A stretch of DNA of 64,000 nucleotides, taken from positions 62,001-126,000 of the forward strand of contig VKHL01000063.1 in NCBI GenBank assembly GCA_015146655.1, read 5' to 3'. Positions within the stretch are counted from its first letter, which is position 1. Every line of letters starts with the position of its first letter. The DNA is from Ochromonas danica. Lineage: Eukaryota; Sar; Chrysophyceae; Chromulinales; Chromulinaceae. Positions 55,339-64,000 of this stretch are shown piece after piece. The notes beneath the pieces were generated by a model that did no database searches, was not told the origin of the DNA, and was given only the letters and a program-made list of their open reading frames with translations. The translations under genes and the position numbers were made by a program.

Positions 55339-55835
55339 TAGCATCATCCACTGCCAGCCGCTGGCTTTTCCTTTCCTCGACTGATTCAAGCTCGACTGCT
55401 TTACAAGCTTCAGGAAGTGGAGAGTCCACCATAGCGAGTGGCGAAGGATCATTCTCCTCCCCTTCACCAGACAACATCTGCATACGCACAAGATCTGCAT
55501 AGACACCATTGGCCATCTTCACCACATCGACATGGATGCAAGTTCTTGAGCATCGAGTCCAAATAAATCATGACCATCCAGGGCGATGTTTCCTTCAACT
55601 GGATCATAGAAACGAAGCAATAGGTTGATGATAGTGCTCTTCCCACAGCCTGAAGACCCAACAAGAGCCACAGTCTCGCCATGTGAGATGTCAAGAGACA
55701 TTCGATCACTAACCATGATATCAGGACGTGACGGGTAGGCGAAGGAAATGTCTTTGAGGGCAATCGTTCCATTCAGAGGTTTGGGGGAATGAGTCTGCCA
55801 TCACTGAGGCCATCAATAAGAGGTTTCATCTTCAA
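55339..55835 (-). pseudogene. Third, decayed ABC-transporter fragment (NBD1)
   Basis: This segment reads on the minus strand like pieces of NBD1 of the flanking transporters: the Walker A part GSSGCGKST and the Asp-loop sequence (about 55520-55716), joined after LDGHDL to a shortened linker and then to the segment after NBD1 (GVYADLVRMQML). The region in between, with signature and Walker B, is lost. Differences from the two arms are frequent, so it is older than they are. Frame is not preserved overall. Confidence 0.85.
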
Positions 55836-55936
55836 GAAGGATGAATCCGCGACCGCGATTGTGCTAAACGTATTACCAACACAATGTCTAGACACACTGA
55901 TATGTTGATAGGTTCTTGTTGATCCTTCAATTCTTA

Positions 55937-57541
55937 TCAGTGGTAACCAAGTTTGGTCCAGTCATGAGTTTCTTTATTAAAACTATAGAAGAATTGGTTT
56001 TGAGGATATGATCTGATAGAACCTTCTTTCAGTGTAGAAGGCCATTTCACCTTCTCATCCAGTAGCAATCCATCTAACATCTCTTCAGAAACACTCTCAG
56101 TAATGAGATGAACTACACTTAGACTAGAATGCTTCGATACTGCCACCAGACTCTCCAATCCGCAACATCGTATGATTAAACTCTCAATCAACTCACAGCT
56201 CTTGATCAACTCAGTCAACATCCTATCAGAAAAGCGCGGGCGAAAGGACATATACGATGATACAAACAAGTCTGTTAGACTCTTCGCATGCTCTGTGATG
56301 GCTGCCAAAGTAGCATCAGTAAACTGCTCATGACTTAAAAGCTCCAAATGCAAAGCTTTCAAATGGGGAAGATCTCGCAGTAGAGAGATCAAACACGCCT
56401 CAGATGTGACAGCGTCTAAGGTAATCTGATAGGGTTCTAATAGAGGCTTCAGAATCCCAACTGGCATATAGTGGTCTCTCCTTCCCTGTCTTAAAGTCAC
56501 TCTCTTGTACTGTCTTCTTCTTAATACATGAGACAAGCACACAGCCCAGTCATCATTAGAACCTTGCACCGCAATAGTCACAGAGCTTTCCTCATTGCAT
56601 GTGCGGATAACTTTGTCAATAACCACATCCTGGAGATGTGGACATTGTTCGAATAGATGAAGCAGATTCTCTGCACCGCATATGCTACGACCAGAGATTT
56701 CCAAGCTAACCAACTTTGGACAGCATGAGGGTAATGTCAATACAAAATCATTAATAGATTCCAAAACACCACTTCTAATCTTCAACACCTCTAACCATTC
56801 TCCTGTTAATGAGAGATAAGACATAAGAGAATTCATACTCGATAAATCCGATCTCGATATATCGAGACTCAAAGCTCTAGGACAAATCTTGTTCTCAATG
56901 AGAGTGGATATGATTAAATCTATTCCCTTTCCATAGCTCATTGAAATATGGAGATCTCGTAAGCGGGAGGCATGCTTTTGGAGAAGGTTTGCTACCATCA
57001 CATTGTGTTCTTCATATACTTCGATGCCGCGTAGAGAGATTTTGACCAGAGAATTCTCTCTCAACTTCTCTACCAATACTTCCATCACTACATCACTAAG
57101 CTGCTTAGCTTGTCTGTCTGTATTCATCCATACTGTCACTCCTTGTAGATTATGACAATGACTCAAGAAGACTGACAGATCGAACTTCCTAAGATACCAT
57201 ATGCCTGTATCGATCTCAATAGATCGAAGAGCAGGACAGTAGGATTCCATGATGTCCAATCCTCCTCCCACAAGATCTTCTAAAACACTCACACTAACAG
57301 GAAACTCTTCCACACACAATACCTTGCGATTCACCAGCCACCTACAGAACATCCTCTTTTTAGCATCAGAAAGACTCACACCACCTCTTGATATCCTAAG
57401 GTCAGTCAAGGAGGACAGCCAAGCTTCTCGATGATTCTTCTCAACACAGGCTATATCCAACCTTGCCAGATCCTCCCATCCCAACCACTCTCCATAAACA
57501 CTGTGAAGAATATCTGTAGGCAACTTCCACATGACACTCAT
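55937..57541 (-). CDS. F-box/LRR family protein copy H, full length
   Basis: Single exon, 534 residues, ATG at 57541 (MSVMWKLPTDILHSVYGEW). F-box-like start and LRRs as in copy C. It is the most diverged of the whole copies in the middle (DIDTGIWYLRKFDLS in place of the SDLCKEDQLKSN region; ENKICPRALSLDISRSDLS), while the last 140 residues resemble copy C closely. It lies in the centre of the inverted duplication in opposite orientation to copy G. Confidence 0.75.
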   Translation of the reverse strand: MSVMWKLPTDILHSVYGEWLGWEDLARLDIACVEKNHREAWLSSLTDLRISRGGVSLSDAKKRMFCRWLVNRKVLCVEEFPVSVSVLEDLVGGGLDIMESYCPALRSIEIDTGIWYLRKFDLSVFLSHCHNLQGVTVWMNTDRQAKQLSDVVMEVLVEKLRENSLVKISLRGIEVYEEHNVMVANLLQKHASRLRDLHISMSYGKGIDLIISTLIENKICPRALSLDISRSDLSSMNSLMSYLSLTGEWLEVLKIRSGVLESINDFVLTLPSCCPKLVSLEISGRSICGAENLLHLFEQCPHLQDVVIDKVIRTCNEESSVTIAVQGSNDDWAVCLSHVLRRRQYKRVTLRQGRRDHYMPVGILKPLLEPYQITLDAVTSEACLISLLRDLPHLKALHLELLSHEQFTDATLAAITEHAKSLTDLFVSSYMSFRPRFSDRMLTELIKSCELIESLIIRCCGLESLVAVSKHSSLSVVHLITESVSEEMLDGLLLDEKVKWPSTLKEGSIRSYPQNQFFYSFNKETHDWTKLGYH

Positions 57542-57792
57542 TACTTCTTCTCACCGAACTATGACTCACCCTTCTTCTTTGTGTCTCGGTTTTGAGCAGC
57601 AAATTGAGAAGTATCAGTTATAACTCAAATAAACAAGCTTTTCAATCGAAATACTCGTGTGCACCCAAAACGGACATCAAAACGCAGGAAAACAAAGAAA
57701 TTGCTCTATGAAAACTCTGAAAAGCACGTTATAAACCGTTTGGCGTTTAAGGTTTGGGCACGTTTGCGGCACTGGAAACAGACCTCCACCTC
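57542..57792. other. Upstream region of copy H
   Basis: A 75-base block at about 57590-57665 is similar in reverse complement to about 54008-54085. Otherwise this is noncoding. Confidence 0.5.
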
Positions 57793-57977
57793 ACCTCAGT
57801 AGCGGATTGAACAAGCAGTGACAATATCATGAGCATGATATTGTCACTGCTTGTTCAATCCACTACTGAGGTCTAGGTTAGTGAGGTCCGTCACAGCTCA
57901 TGATATTGTCACTGCTTGTTCAATCATGAGCTGTGACAGACCTCGCTAACCTAGACCTCAGTAGTGGATTGAACAAG
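57793..57977. repeat. Foldback cluster: two nested or overlapping long palindromes
   Basis: Palindrome 1 covers 57793-57872: arms of about 38 bases around the central gagc, with one mismatch pair. Palindrome 2 has arms 57850-57903 and 57924-57977 (54 bases) around a 20-base loop (tattgtcactgcttgttcaa). They share the string gttcaatcYactactgaggt (Y is one mismatch). The end at 57977 coincides within three bases with the inner boundary of the right duplication arm (57975). Strong cruciform-forming potential is expected. Confidence 0.9.
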
Positions 57978-60900
57978 ACATGGTGAGACTATGGCTATCG
58001 CTCAACTAATAATCTTCGTAAACACTTCAAAATTACATTACAAGTTGCTGTTATTTCTCTCTATTGATAGCTTTTCATATTCAATTCACTACAGCTGATA
58101 GACAACTTGAGCTGTTTCCACTAGACTATGTTGGCACAAGAGACTTTATCAATCCTGAACAATATTACGCACATGATTGAACTCCTGATCATCAATGATC
58201 GGATTTCACATAAAGTTCTTGAGTTCAAGGAGTATATCCATTCAAGGTTTGCCTCCTTGAGATTGCTTGAGGTAGAGTTGACGGTAAATGCCGTCCGCTT
58301 TAGCCATGAGCTCTTCGTGGGGTCCCACCTCCTTGATCTCTCCCTGGTCGATGACGACAATACGATCAGCACTGACGATGGTGCTCAAGCGATGGGCCAC
58401 AATGATAACCGTGGGACGTGTCTGGATTAGACCAGGAAGGGGATCATTCCCATGGCGTTGTGTAAGCTCATCGATGGACTGTTGGATGAGGTTCTCAGAC
58501 TGTGCATCCAAAGCACTTGTGGCCTCATCGAGAAGGAGGATCTTAGGTCGCTTCAGCATCGCACGTGCTAGAGCAATACGTTGCTTCTGTCCACCGGAGA
58601 TCATATAGCCTGACCCCATAGTACTCACTGTGGTTCGGTATCCATCAGAGAAGTCAGTTATAAAAGAGTGTGCATGGGCGAACTTGGCAGCTTCTATCAG
58701 ATCAGCTGGTACGCCATCCCTGGATTGTTCTTTTGCATCTTCTACATCATGTTCCTGCTCTTGCTCTAGTGGTATTGGTTTATGCTCGTGGTTCTGGTGA
58801 GCCATCCAACGCCAACAAGAGGCAATGGAAGAATCATTACTACGAAGCTGTTGCTGACGAGCTTGGAGCAAGGCTTCAGAGGGAGGAAGCACAGCAGAGA
58901 AGTTCACCTCATAGCGGCCATAGTTCAGATTATCTTCCACAGTACCAGAGAAGAGAACCGGCTCTTGGCCAACAAAACCAATCTGAGATCGTAAATAACG
59001 CACGTTGAGATCCTTGATATCCCAATTGTCGATGAGAATGCTTCCTTCATCAGGATCATAGAAGCGCAGCAGCAGATTGATGATAGTGCTCTTACCCGAT
59101 CCTGACGGTCCAACAAAGGCTATCACCTCTCCTGGAGCAATGGTAAGGTTATAACCCTTGCAGACAGGGATATCTGGACGAGAGGGATAATGGAAGGAGA
59201 GATTGCGAAGTTCAATCTTGCCTGTCAATTCTTGGAGTTCGTTTGGTTGAAGAGCACTTACATCACAAGCACTTGGTTCTTGTTTATCATGCAAAAGAAC
59301 CAACCCCTTGTTAGGTGACAATCCGTCAATAGTGGAAGCATTGGCAGAATCAATAGCTTTAAAGATACGTTTGGCTGATTCAGTGCCTTTTGCTTGATCT
59401 CCCATGTCACTTAATGCTTGGCCAAGGCCTGTAGCACCAACCATAAGGGTCGTGATGGCACCCATAAGATCACCAAAAGTAATGGAGCCATCCTTAATAA
59501 ACCGTGATCCAGCCCAAAAGAGTAATGCATAAGTGAGGAAGCGACTTGTATAGGATGCACCAAATCCTAATCCTGCCACCACACTACGACCAATTCTCTT
59601 CTCCATAATCCGCTCAGTCAACTGGGCATAATGTGTGGCTACTTTGTGTTGCATAGAGAATGCAGCCACAGTGCGCATATTGACAAAGGCAACGCCCAGA
59701 ACAGCACTATGACTGCCAGCCATAACACTGCCCTCTGGCTTGGTGCTAGATGCTGCTTTTCCGTTTTGATTGCTATCTGTCTTGACCTTTCCTTGAGCAC
59801 TAGCCCCTTTGTCGGTTAATTGCTTCTTCTTCTCTTTCGTAGAGTCTTCTGTTTTCTCATCAGCTTCATCGTCATACCTATGATAGAATGGGTAAGTAAC
59901 ATGCACTGTATCATCGTATGGATATGGAGAGATAACTTACTGCATTCCTCTCATGGCAGACATTTGAACGACACCCGCTGCAATAGTCAGTGGGAAGGAA
60001 GCGAGGACGATGAAGGCAATCTGCCAGGAAGAACTAAAGCCTAGACCTAATGCTACCAACAAGGTAGACATGGCCTGCAACTGTCTTGCAAAGCTCTCAC
60101 CAAGAGCCTTGGAGATAACTCTTGTATCGTCAGATAATTGGGATGTGAGTGTTCCCACAGAATGTTCGGGCTGGTCGAAGAAAGCGACTGGGTGATGGAA
60201 GAATGACTCAAACAAAGTTGATCGCATCACCATTGCTACATGTTCACCCACGGCAATGACTCCATAATACATTGCCAATGAACTGAAGAAAGAAACCCCT
60301 GCCAACATGATATAGAGAAAAGAATAAAGACGAGCACGATCTTCCACTTCATCTGGATCAGATAAATATAAAGCAGCTTGTGTTTTGGACAGCATGTATC
60401 CCCAGCCTACATCATCATGTTAATCAGTCGCAATGATTATTAGCATATGAATGTATAGTAAATGTATGGCAAGAGGATGCTTACATGGGAAGATGGCACC
60501 AAAGAAAGCGGCACCAATTAATCCCACTGTGGCATAACCTGGATATTGTCTGACCATTGCCAAGACTCGTCGAACGAGTTGTCGTTTCTCATCTTTGGAA
60601 ATGGTACTAGCAACTTGTTGTTGTTTACTTTCCTGTGGAGCCTTGGCAGATGGTGAGGGTTCGATAGCATCATCCACTGCAAGCCTCAGGCTTTTCCTTT
60701 CCTCGACTAATTCTGGCTCGACCATCTCTGGTCTACTAGCTTCAGGAAGTGGAGAATCATTCTCCTCCCCTTCACCAGACAGCATCTGCATACGCACAAG
60801 ATCTGCATAGACACCATTGGGTATTTGTATGAGGTCTGTGTGTCGACCCTGTTCCACGATGTGGCCATCTCTCAGTACACAGATACGATCTGCATTGACA

Positions 60901-62990
60901 ATCGTACTCAATCGATGAGCAACAATGATGGTTGTTTGAGTCTTCGCTTGACTGAGTTGGTCGATGCTAGCTTGTACCACCTTCTCAGAGTTGATGTCCA
61001 GTGCTGAGGTAGCTTCGTCAAGTAATAGAATAGCAGGCTTTTTGATAAGAGCACGTGCTATGGCGATGCGCTGCTTCTGACCTCCAGACAAGGAAGATCC
61101 ACTTCCTCCAACATCTGTTTTATAGCCTTGAGGGAAGGACATGATGAAGTCGTGGGCGTTGGCAGCCTTGGCAGCTTCTTCAATGCGTCCTGCTAAGTGG
61201 TCCTCCGACATGGATGCACGTTCTTGAGGATCGAGTCCATATGCAATATTGTCTCCAATGGTTCCTGCAAATAGCACAGGCTCCTGACCCACATATCCAA
61301 TCAATGAACGCAGATATTTGATATTCAAAGAACGTAAATCATGACCATCCAGGGCGATGTTTCCTTCAACTGGATCATAGAAACGAAGCAATAGGTTGAT
61401 GATAGTGCTCTTCCCACAGCCTGAAGACCCAACAAGAGCCACAGTCTCGCCATGTGAGATGTCAAGAGACATTCGATCACTAACCATGATATCAGGACGT
61501 GACGGGTAGGCGAAGGAAATGTCTTTGAGAGCAATCGTTCCATTCAGAGGTTTTGGGGGAATGAGTCCGTCATCACTGAGGCCATCAATAAGAGGTTTCC
61601 TCTCCAAGAGGTCGAAGATAATGGCAATAGAGGATTGTGCACTAACAAAAGCGGATAGAGGACCAGCTATTTGGCCAAGAGCCATAGAGCCTAACACAAC
61701 ACAGAAGAAGACTGAGATGACATTTCCTCCAGTAATACAATCGTTCCCCGTGCAGTCATGCTCGATGTCATGAGCCACCAAACGAGCACCATACCAGAAG
61801 CCCAGTGCGTAAGTAAGGAAGGCTACGCCAAAGACAGCTCCATTTCCCAGACCCACGTTGGCACCTTTGATTACACCAACCCTTAAGGCTTCCATAACGA
61901 ACTTTCGATATTTGGCAATGAAAGTTGGCTGTAAGTTGAATGCATTGACTGTGCGGACAGATCCTAGAGCTTCCTGTGCCACGGCTCCTGCTTGAGCATA
62001 CTGTTCAAAAGCTTGATGAGTTGCAGCTGCGACAGTCTAAACACACATCATGCATGGTGTCACATACATAATAAGTCATAACACTGGTAGCAGGCGGAAG
62101 ACAGGAAGACTTACCTTGACCATGTATGTTGTCGCTAAGGCTAAGCAAGGAATGCAAGCCAAAAGAACTAGAGTAAGTTCCCAGCAAAGATAGAAAGCAA
62201 CTACCAGGGAGCCAATCACTTGAATACTATTCTGCATGAGGTCTGCGATCTTTCTGCCCATACCATCTTGTATTTCTCCAATCACATCTGCCACCTTTGT
62301 ATTCAATTGTCCAGCGCCAATGGTATCAAACCATCCAATCTCTTGGGATAGTAATGCATTGACATAACGTGCACGGAAACGTTGGGTTTGGCGCTCACCA
62401 GTAGCAGTCCAACAATAGACTTGCAGGTAGCCCGCAAGCAAGTTAACCACACCTATGATGACATAAGCAATACATAGAATATTCACTTTGTCGGAGAAGG
62501 TATCAGGGTTCTTATTGAGAGCATCAAGTATCTTCCCAAACACGACATTGGAGACGGGCGTGGAGCACCCCACAGTTAAGGCACCAGCTGTGCCCAGAAA
62601 CATGAGGAGGTAGTCATATTGATCCGCATTGCTGAACGTCTACGAACGCATCCAAAAAGCAATAAGTATGCCACTGTGTGTGAGTCGAAGAGAGAATAAT
62701 TCTCACCTGACTGAATGATGCACGATTGGGTTTATCCTTCTCATCACTGGGTGAGACGACGATATTTTCTTGCTTCTCTCCTTCAGAAGGGTCTTTCGTA
62801 ATAGTAGATGTCATCTCTTACAGATCAATCGAAGGCAATTAATTGTGAGCATAGCAGGACAATCTCAAGGTTGGAGTGATTGGGACTTTTGGTCCAAGTT
62901 AGACTTTTAACTCCAAAAGTTAGAGAAGTAGACCATCCACCTCTTTTCGTCGTCTTGTCGCGTGCCAGGTAGAGCGTTACGGTGCGCCAT
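57975..62990 (-). repeat. Right arm of the 5 kb inverted duplication
   Basis: Reverse complement of 48440-53491. In coding sequence I found six differences: one in the first exon, giving Gly for Glu near residue 12, and five synonymous ones clustered at the position matching left 51694-51844. One more difference lies in the 3' flank, at left 53470. The outer end loses the 43-base segment seen on the left at about 48568-48610 and is replaced by a short sequence. Confidence 0.95.
58242..62814 (-). CDS. Full ABCB-type (P-glycoprotein-like) ABC transporter, right copy, five exons
   Basis: The model is complement(join(58242..59877,59941..60406,60485..62036,62115..62639,62707..62814)), 1428 residues, with all exon and intron borders mirrored from the left copy. 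Walker A, signature and Walker B motifs are intact in both NBDs, and the NBD2 insertion is present. The protein differs from the left copy only in the N-terminal tail (EEEKQEN to EGEKQEN). The promoter regions differ more, so expression could differ. The two genes point at each other; readthrough could produce antisense RNA to the neighbouring copy. Confidence 0.93.
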
Positions 62991-63080
62991 TGTCTACTCT
63001 CCCCGCGCATATAATAACGTTACACCACGCATCTAATAACTGGGCTGTCTTGATTTGATTGATCTTAGTGAAGAGAGCAA
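62815..63080. other. Divergent promoter region between right ABC copy and UreF
   Basis: This 266-base region is shared by two divergent genes. Its first half is arm sequence (ABC upstream). The rest, from about 62990, is not duplicated. The start of UreF is preceded by a short AG-rich stretch. Confidence 0.5.
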
Positions 63081-63980
63081 ATGGAAGATAGAAGCATATG
63101 GTTAGCTTTACAACTCTGTGATTCAGCTTTTCCTGGAGGTACATTAGCAAACTCTCAAGGAGTAGAAAGTGCTCATCAGCATGGTCTAATTCAACGAGGA
63201 GATACGACTTCCTTGACAAGATTTCTTCAACTCAGCTTAGAGCAGGTAGGGAAAGAGAATGATATGATAAAGCATCCTACTTATGGAGATGATGAACGAT
63301 GCATGCACTAGTAGGCAAGGCACTGTCTGCTGCCCTTTGTTCGTACCGCTTGGCTATTGGGGCAACAGAAGAGCCAGCAGATGATGACGATGTCGACACT
63401 TCCTCACGCTTTCACTCCATCCCAGACCCATACCTCCGCTTTTCAATACAAACAATACCATAACTTGCTCACTTACTGTCATGCCCTATTGAGTAATCCA
63501 GTTGCTCGCAGGGCGTCACTTAGTCAAGGTCAAGGCTTTCTCCGAGTAATGGAAGAAAGTGTATCCGATCTCTCTCAAAAGCTCTTGGCCTATCTGGGAA
63601 ATAAGCCAGAGGAGAAGATGTTCCATCATGCCCCTCTCTTTGGACTTGTCTGTAGCTTACTCTCCATTCCAATGCCTCTGGTGGATCGGATGTTCTTGCG
63701 AATGATTGTTAGAGATATTCTCTCTGCAGCATCTCGCTTAAACTTGGTGGGACCATTAGAATGCTCTCGTATTCAAGTTGAGGCCATCCCTATCCTTGAG
63801 AAGCTGTTGGAAGATTGTCCTGGGAATGGTCATCAAACGATTGCTCCGAAAATTGGCGATGAGAGAGAAGAAACTGAGTTGAGGTTCTATAATGATGAAT
63901 GGCCTGCTCAAACTGCGCCTATAATTGATCTGTTACAAAGTCGACAAGACTTGCTTTATTCTCGCCTTTTCTCTTCATAG
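63081..63980 (+). CDS. ureF: Urease accessory protein UreF, two exons
   Basis: Helps load nickel into urease together with UreG, UreD/H and UreE. The model is join(63081..63245,63315..63980), 276 residues; the 69-base intron (GTAGGG...TAG) is phase 0. The start fits the family: LQLCDSAFPGGTLANSQGVESA is the UreF N-terminal block (usually P-G-G-F-x-x-S-x-G-L-E). The second exon holds LLSNPVARRASLSQGQGFLR, HAPLFGLVCSLLSIP and MIVRDILSAASRLNLVGP, all UreF-like. No other urease gene is seen in the window. A frame through the intron is also partly open, but the spliced form is the one that keeps family sequence. No signal peptide. Confidence 0.92.
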
Positions 63981-64000
63981 AGAGACGATAGATGGCTTGG

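Noticed and set aside
1-64000. CRISPR arrays, tRNA or rRNA genes, viral or LTR elements
   Set aside because: No regularly spaced repeats, recognisable tRNA or rRNA sequence, capsid or integrase-like protein was seen on either strand by reading; a covariance-model scan was not possible.

Overview
This is nuclear DNA of a eukaryotic microbe. Genes are compact and lie on both strands. Most are split by short GT-AG introns of roughly 60-320 bases that can be placed by reading frame and protein similarity. Genes have no ribosome-binding sites and do not form operons. Clues to lineage are a membrane HEAGH (M41-type) protease whose N-terminus looks like a signal peptide followed by an Ala-Phe site, as in proteins sent to secondary red-derived plastids; a GARP-type SHLQKYR transcription factor; plant-like LRRs on a multi-pass membrane protein; a three-cNBD cGMP-dependent kinase; and a short CCCTAAA array. 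I infer an alga or its close relative, possibly a stramenopile, but the lineage is not proven. No rRNA, tRNA, CRISPR array, viral copy or LTR element was recognised. Layout, 0-8 kb: the 3' part of an EF-hand-like, coiled-coil gene; a two-exon ZIP metal transporter (-); a three-exon U1A/U2B''-type spliceosomal protein (+); a GARP-like DNA-binding protein (-). 8.6-12.7 kb: two broken copies and one whole copy of a repeated F-box/LRR family (-). 13-18 kb: a 1705-residue LRR multi-pass membrane protein (+). 18.9-24.8 kb: six-exon RNase H2 catalytic subunit (+), then four minus-strand genes (a secreted repeat protein, the M41-like protease, an unknown protein, and an 87-residue single-pass membrane protein). 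25.5-33.6 kb: STT3 oligosaccharyltransferase (+), an F-box/LRR copy, a recent partial STT3 duplicate, and another F-box/LRR copy, followed by a pentanucleotide satellite. 34-46 kb: a DUSP-domain protein with a myristoylation-type start (-), a short telomere-like tract, an unknown intronless ORF, a cGMP-dependent protein kinase (-), a histidine phosphatase (+), and an Hsp70-type ATPase fused to a TPR domain (-). 46.9-62.9 kb: a deleted F-box/LRR copy and then a giant inverted duplication. Two almost identical ABCB-type full transporters point toward each other across a 4.5 kb centre. The centre holds a truncated F-box/LRR copy joined to a third, decayed ABC fragment, one whole F-box/LRR copy, and a foldback sequence exactly at one arm boundary. 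63.1-64 kb: urease accessory protein UreF (+). The main theme is a locus remodelled by segmental duplication. The F-box/LRR family (eight copies, four with full open frames) sits at nearly every rearrangement, and pieces of neighbouring housekeeping genes (STT3, ABC transporter) have been copied along with it. Copies are mosaics of identical and diverged blocks, which suggests ongoing gene conversion. The remaining genes serve membrane and secretory functions, RNA processing, DNA repair, signalling and nitrogen use, and show no pathway link to each other.
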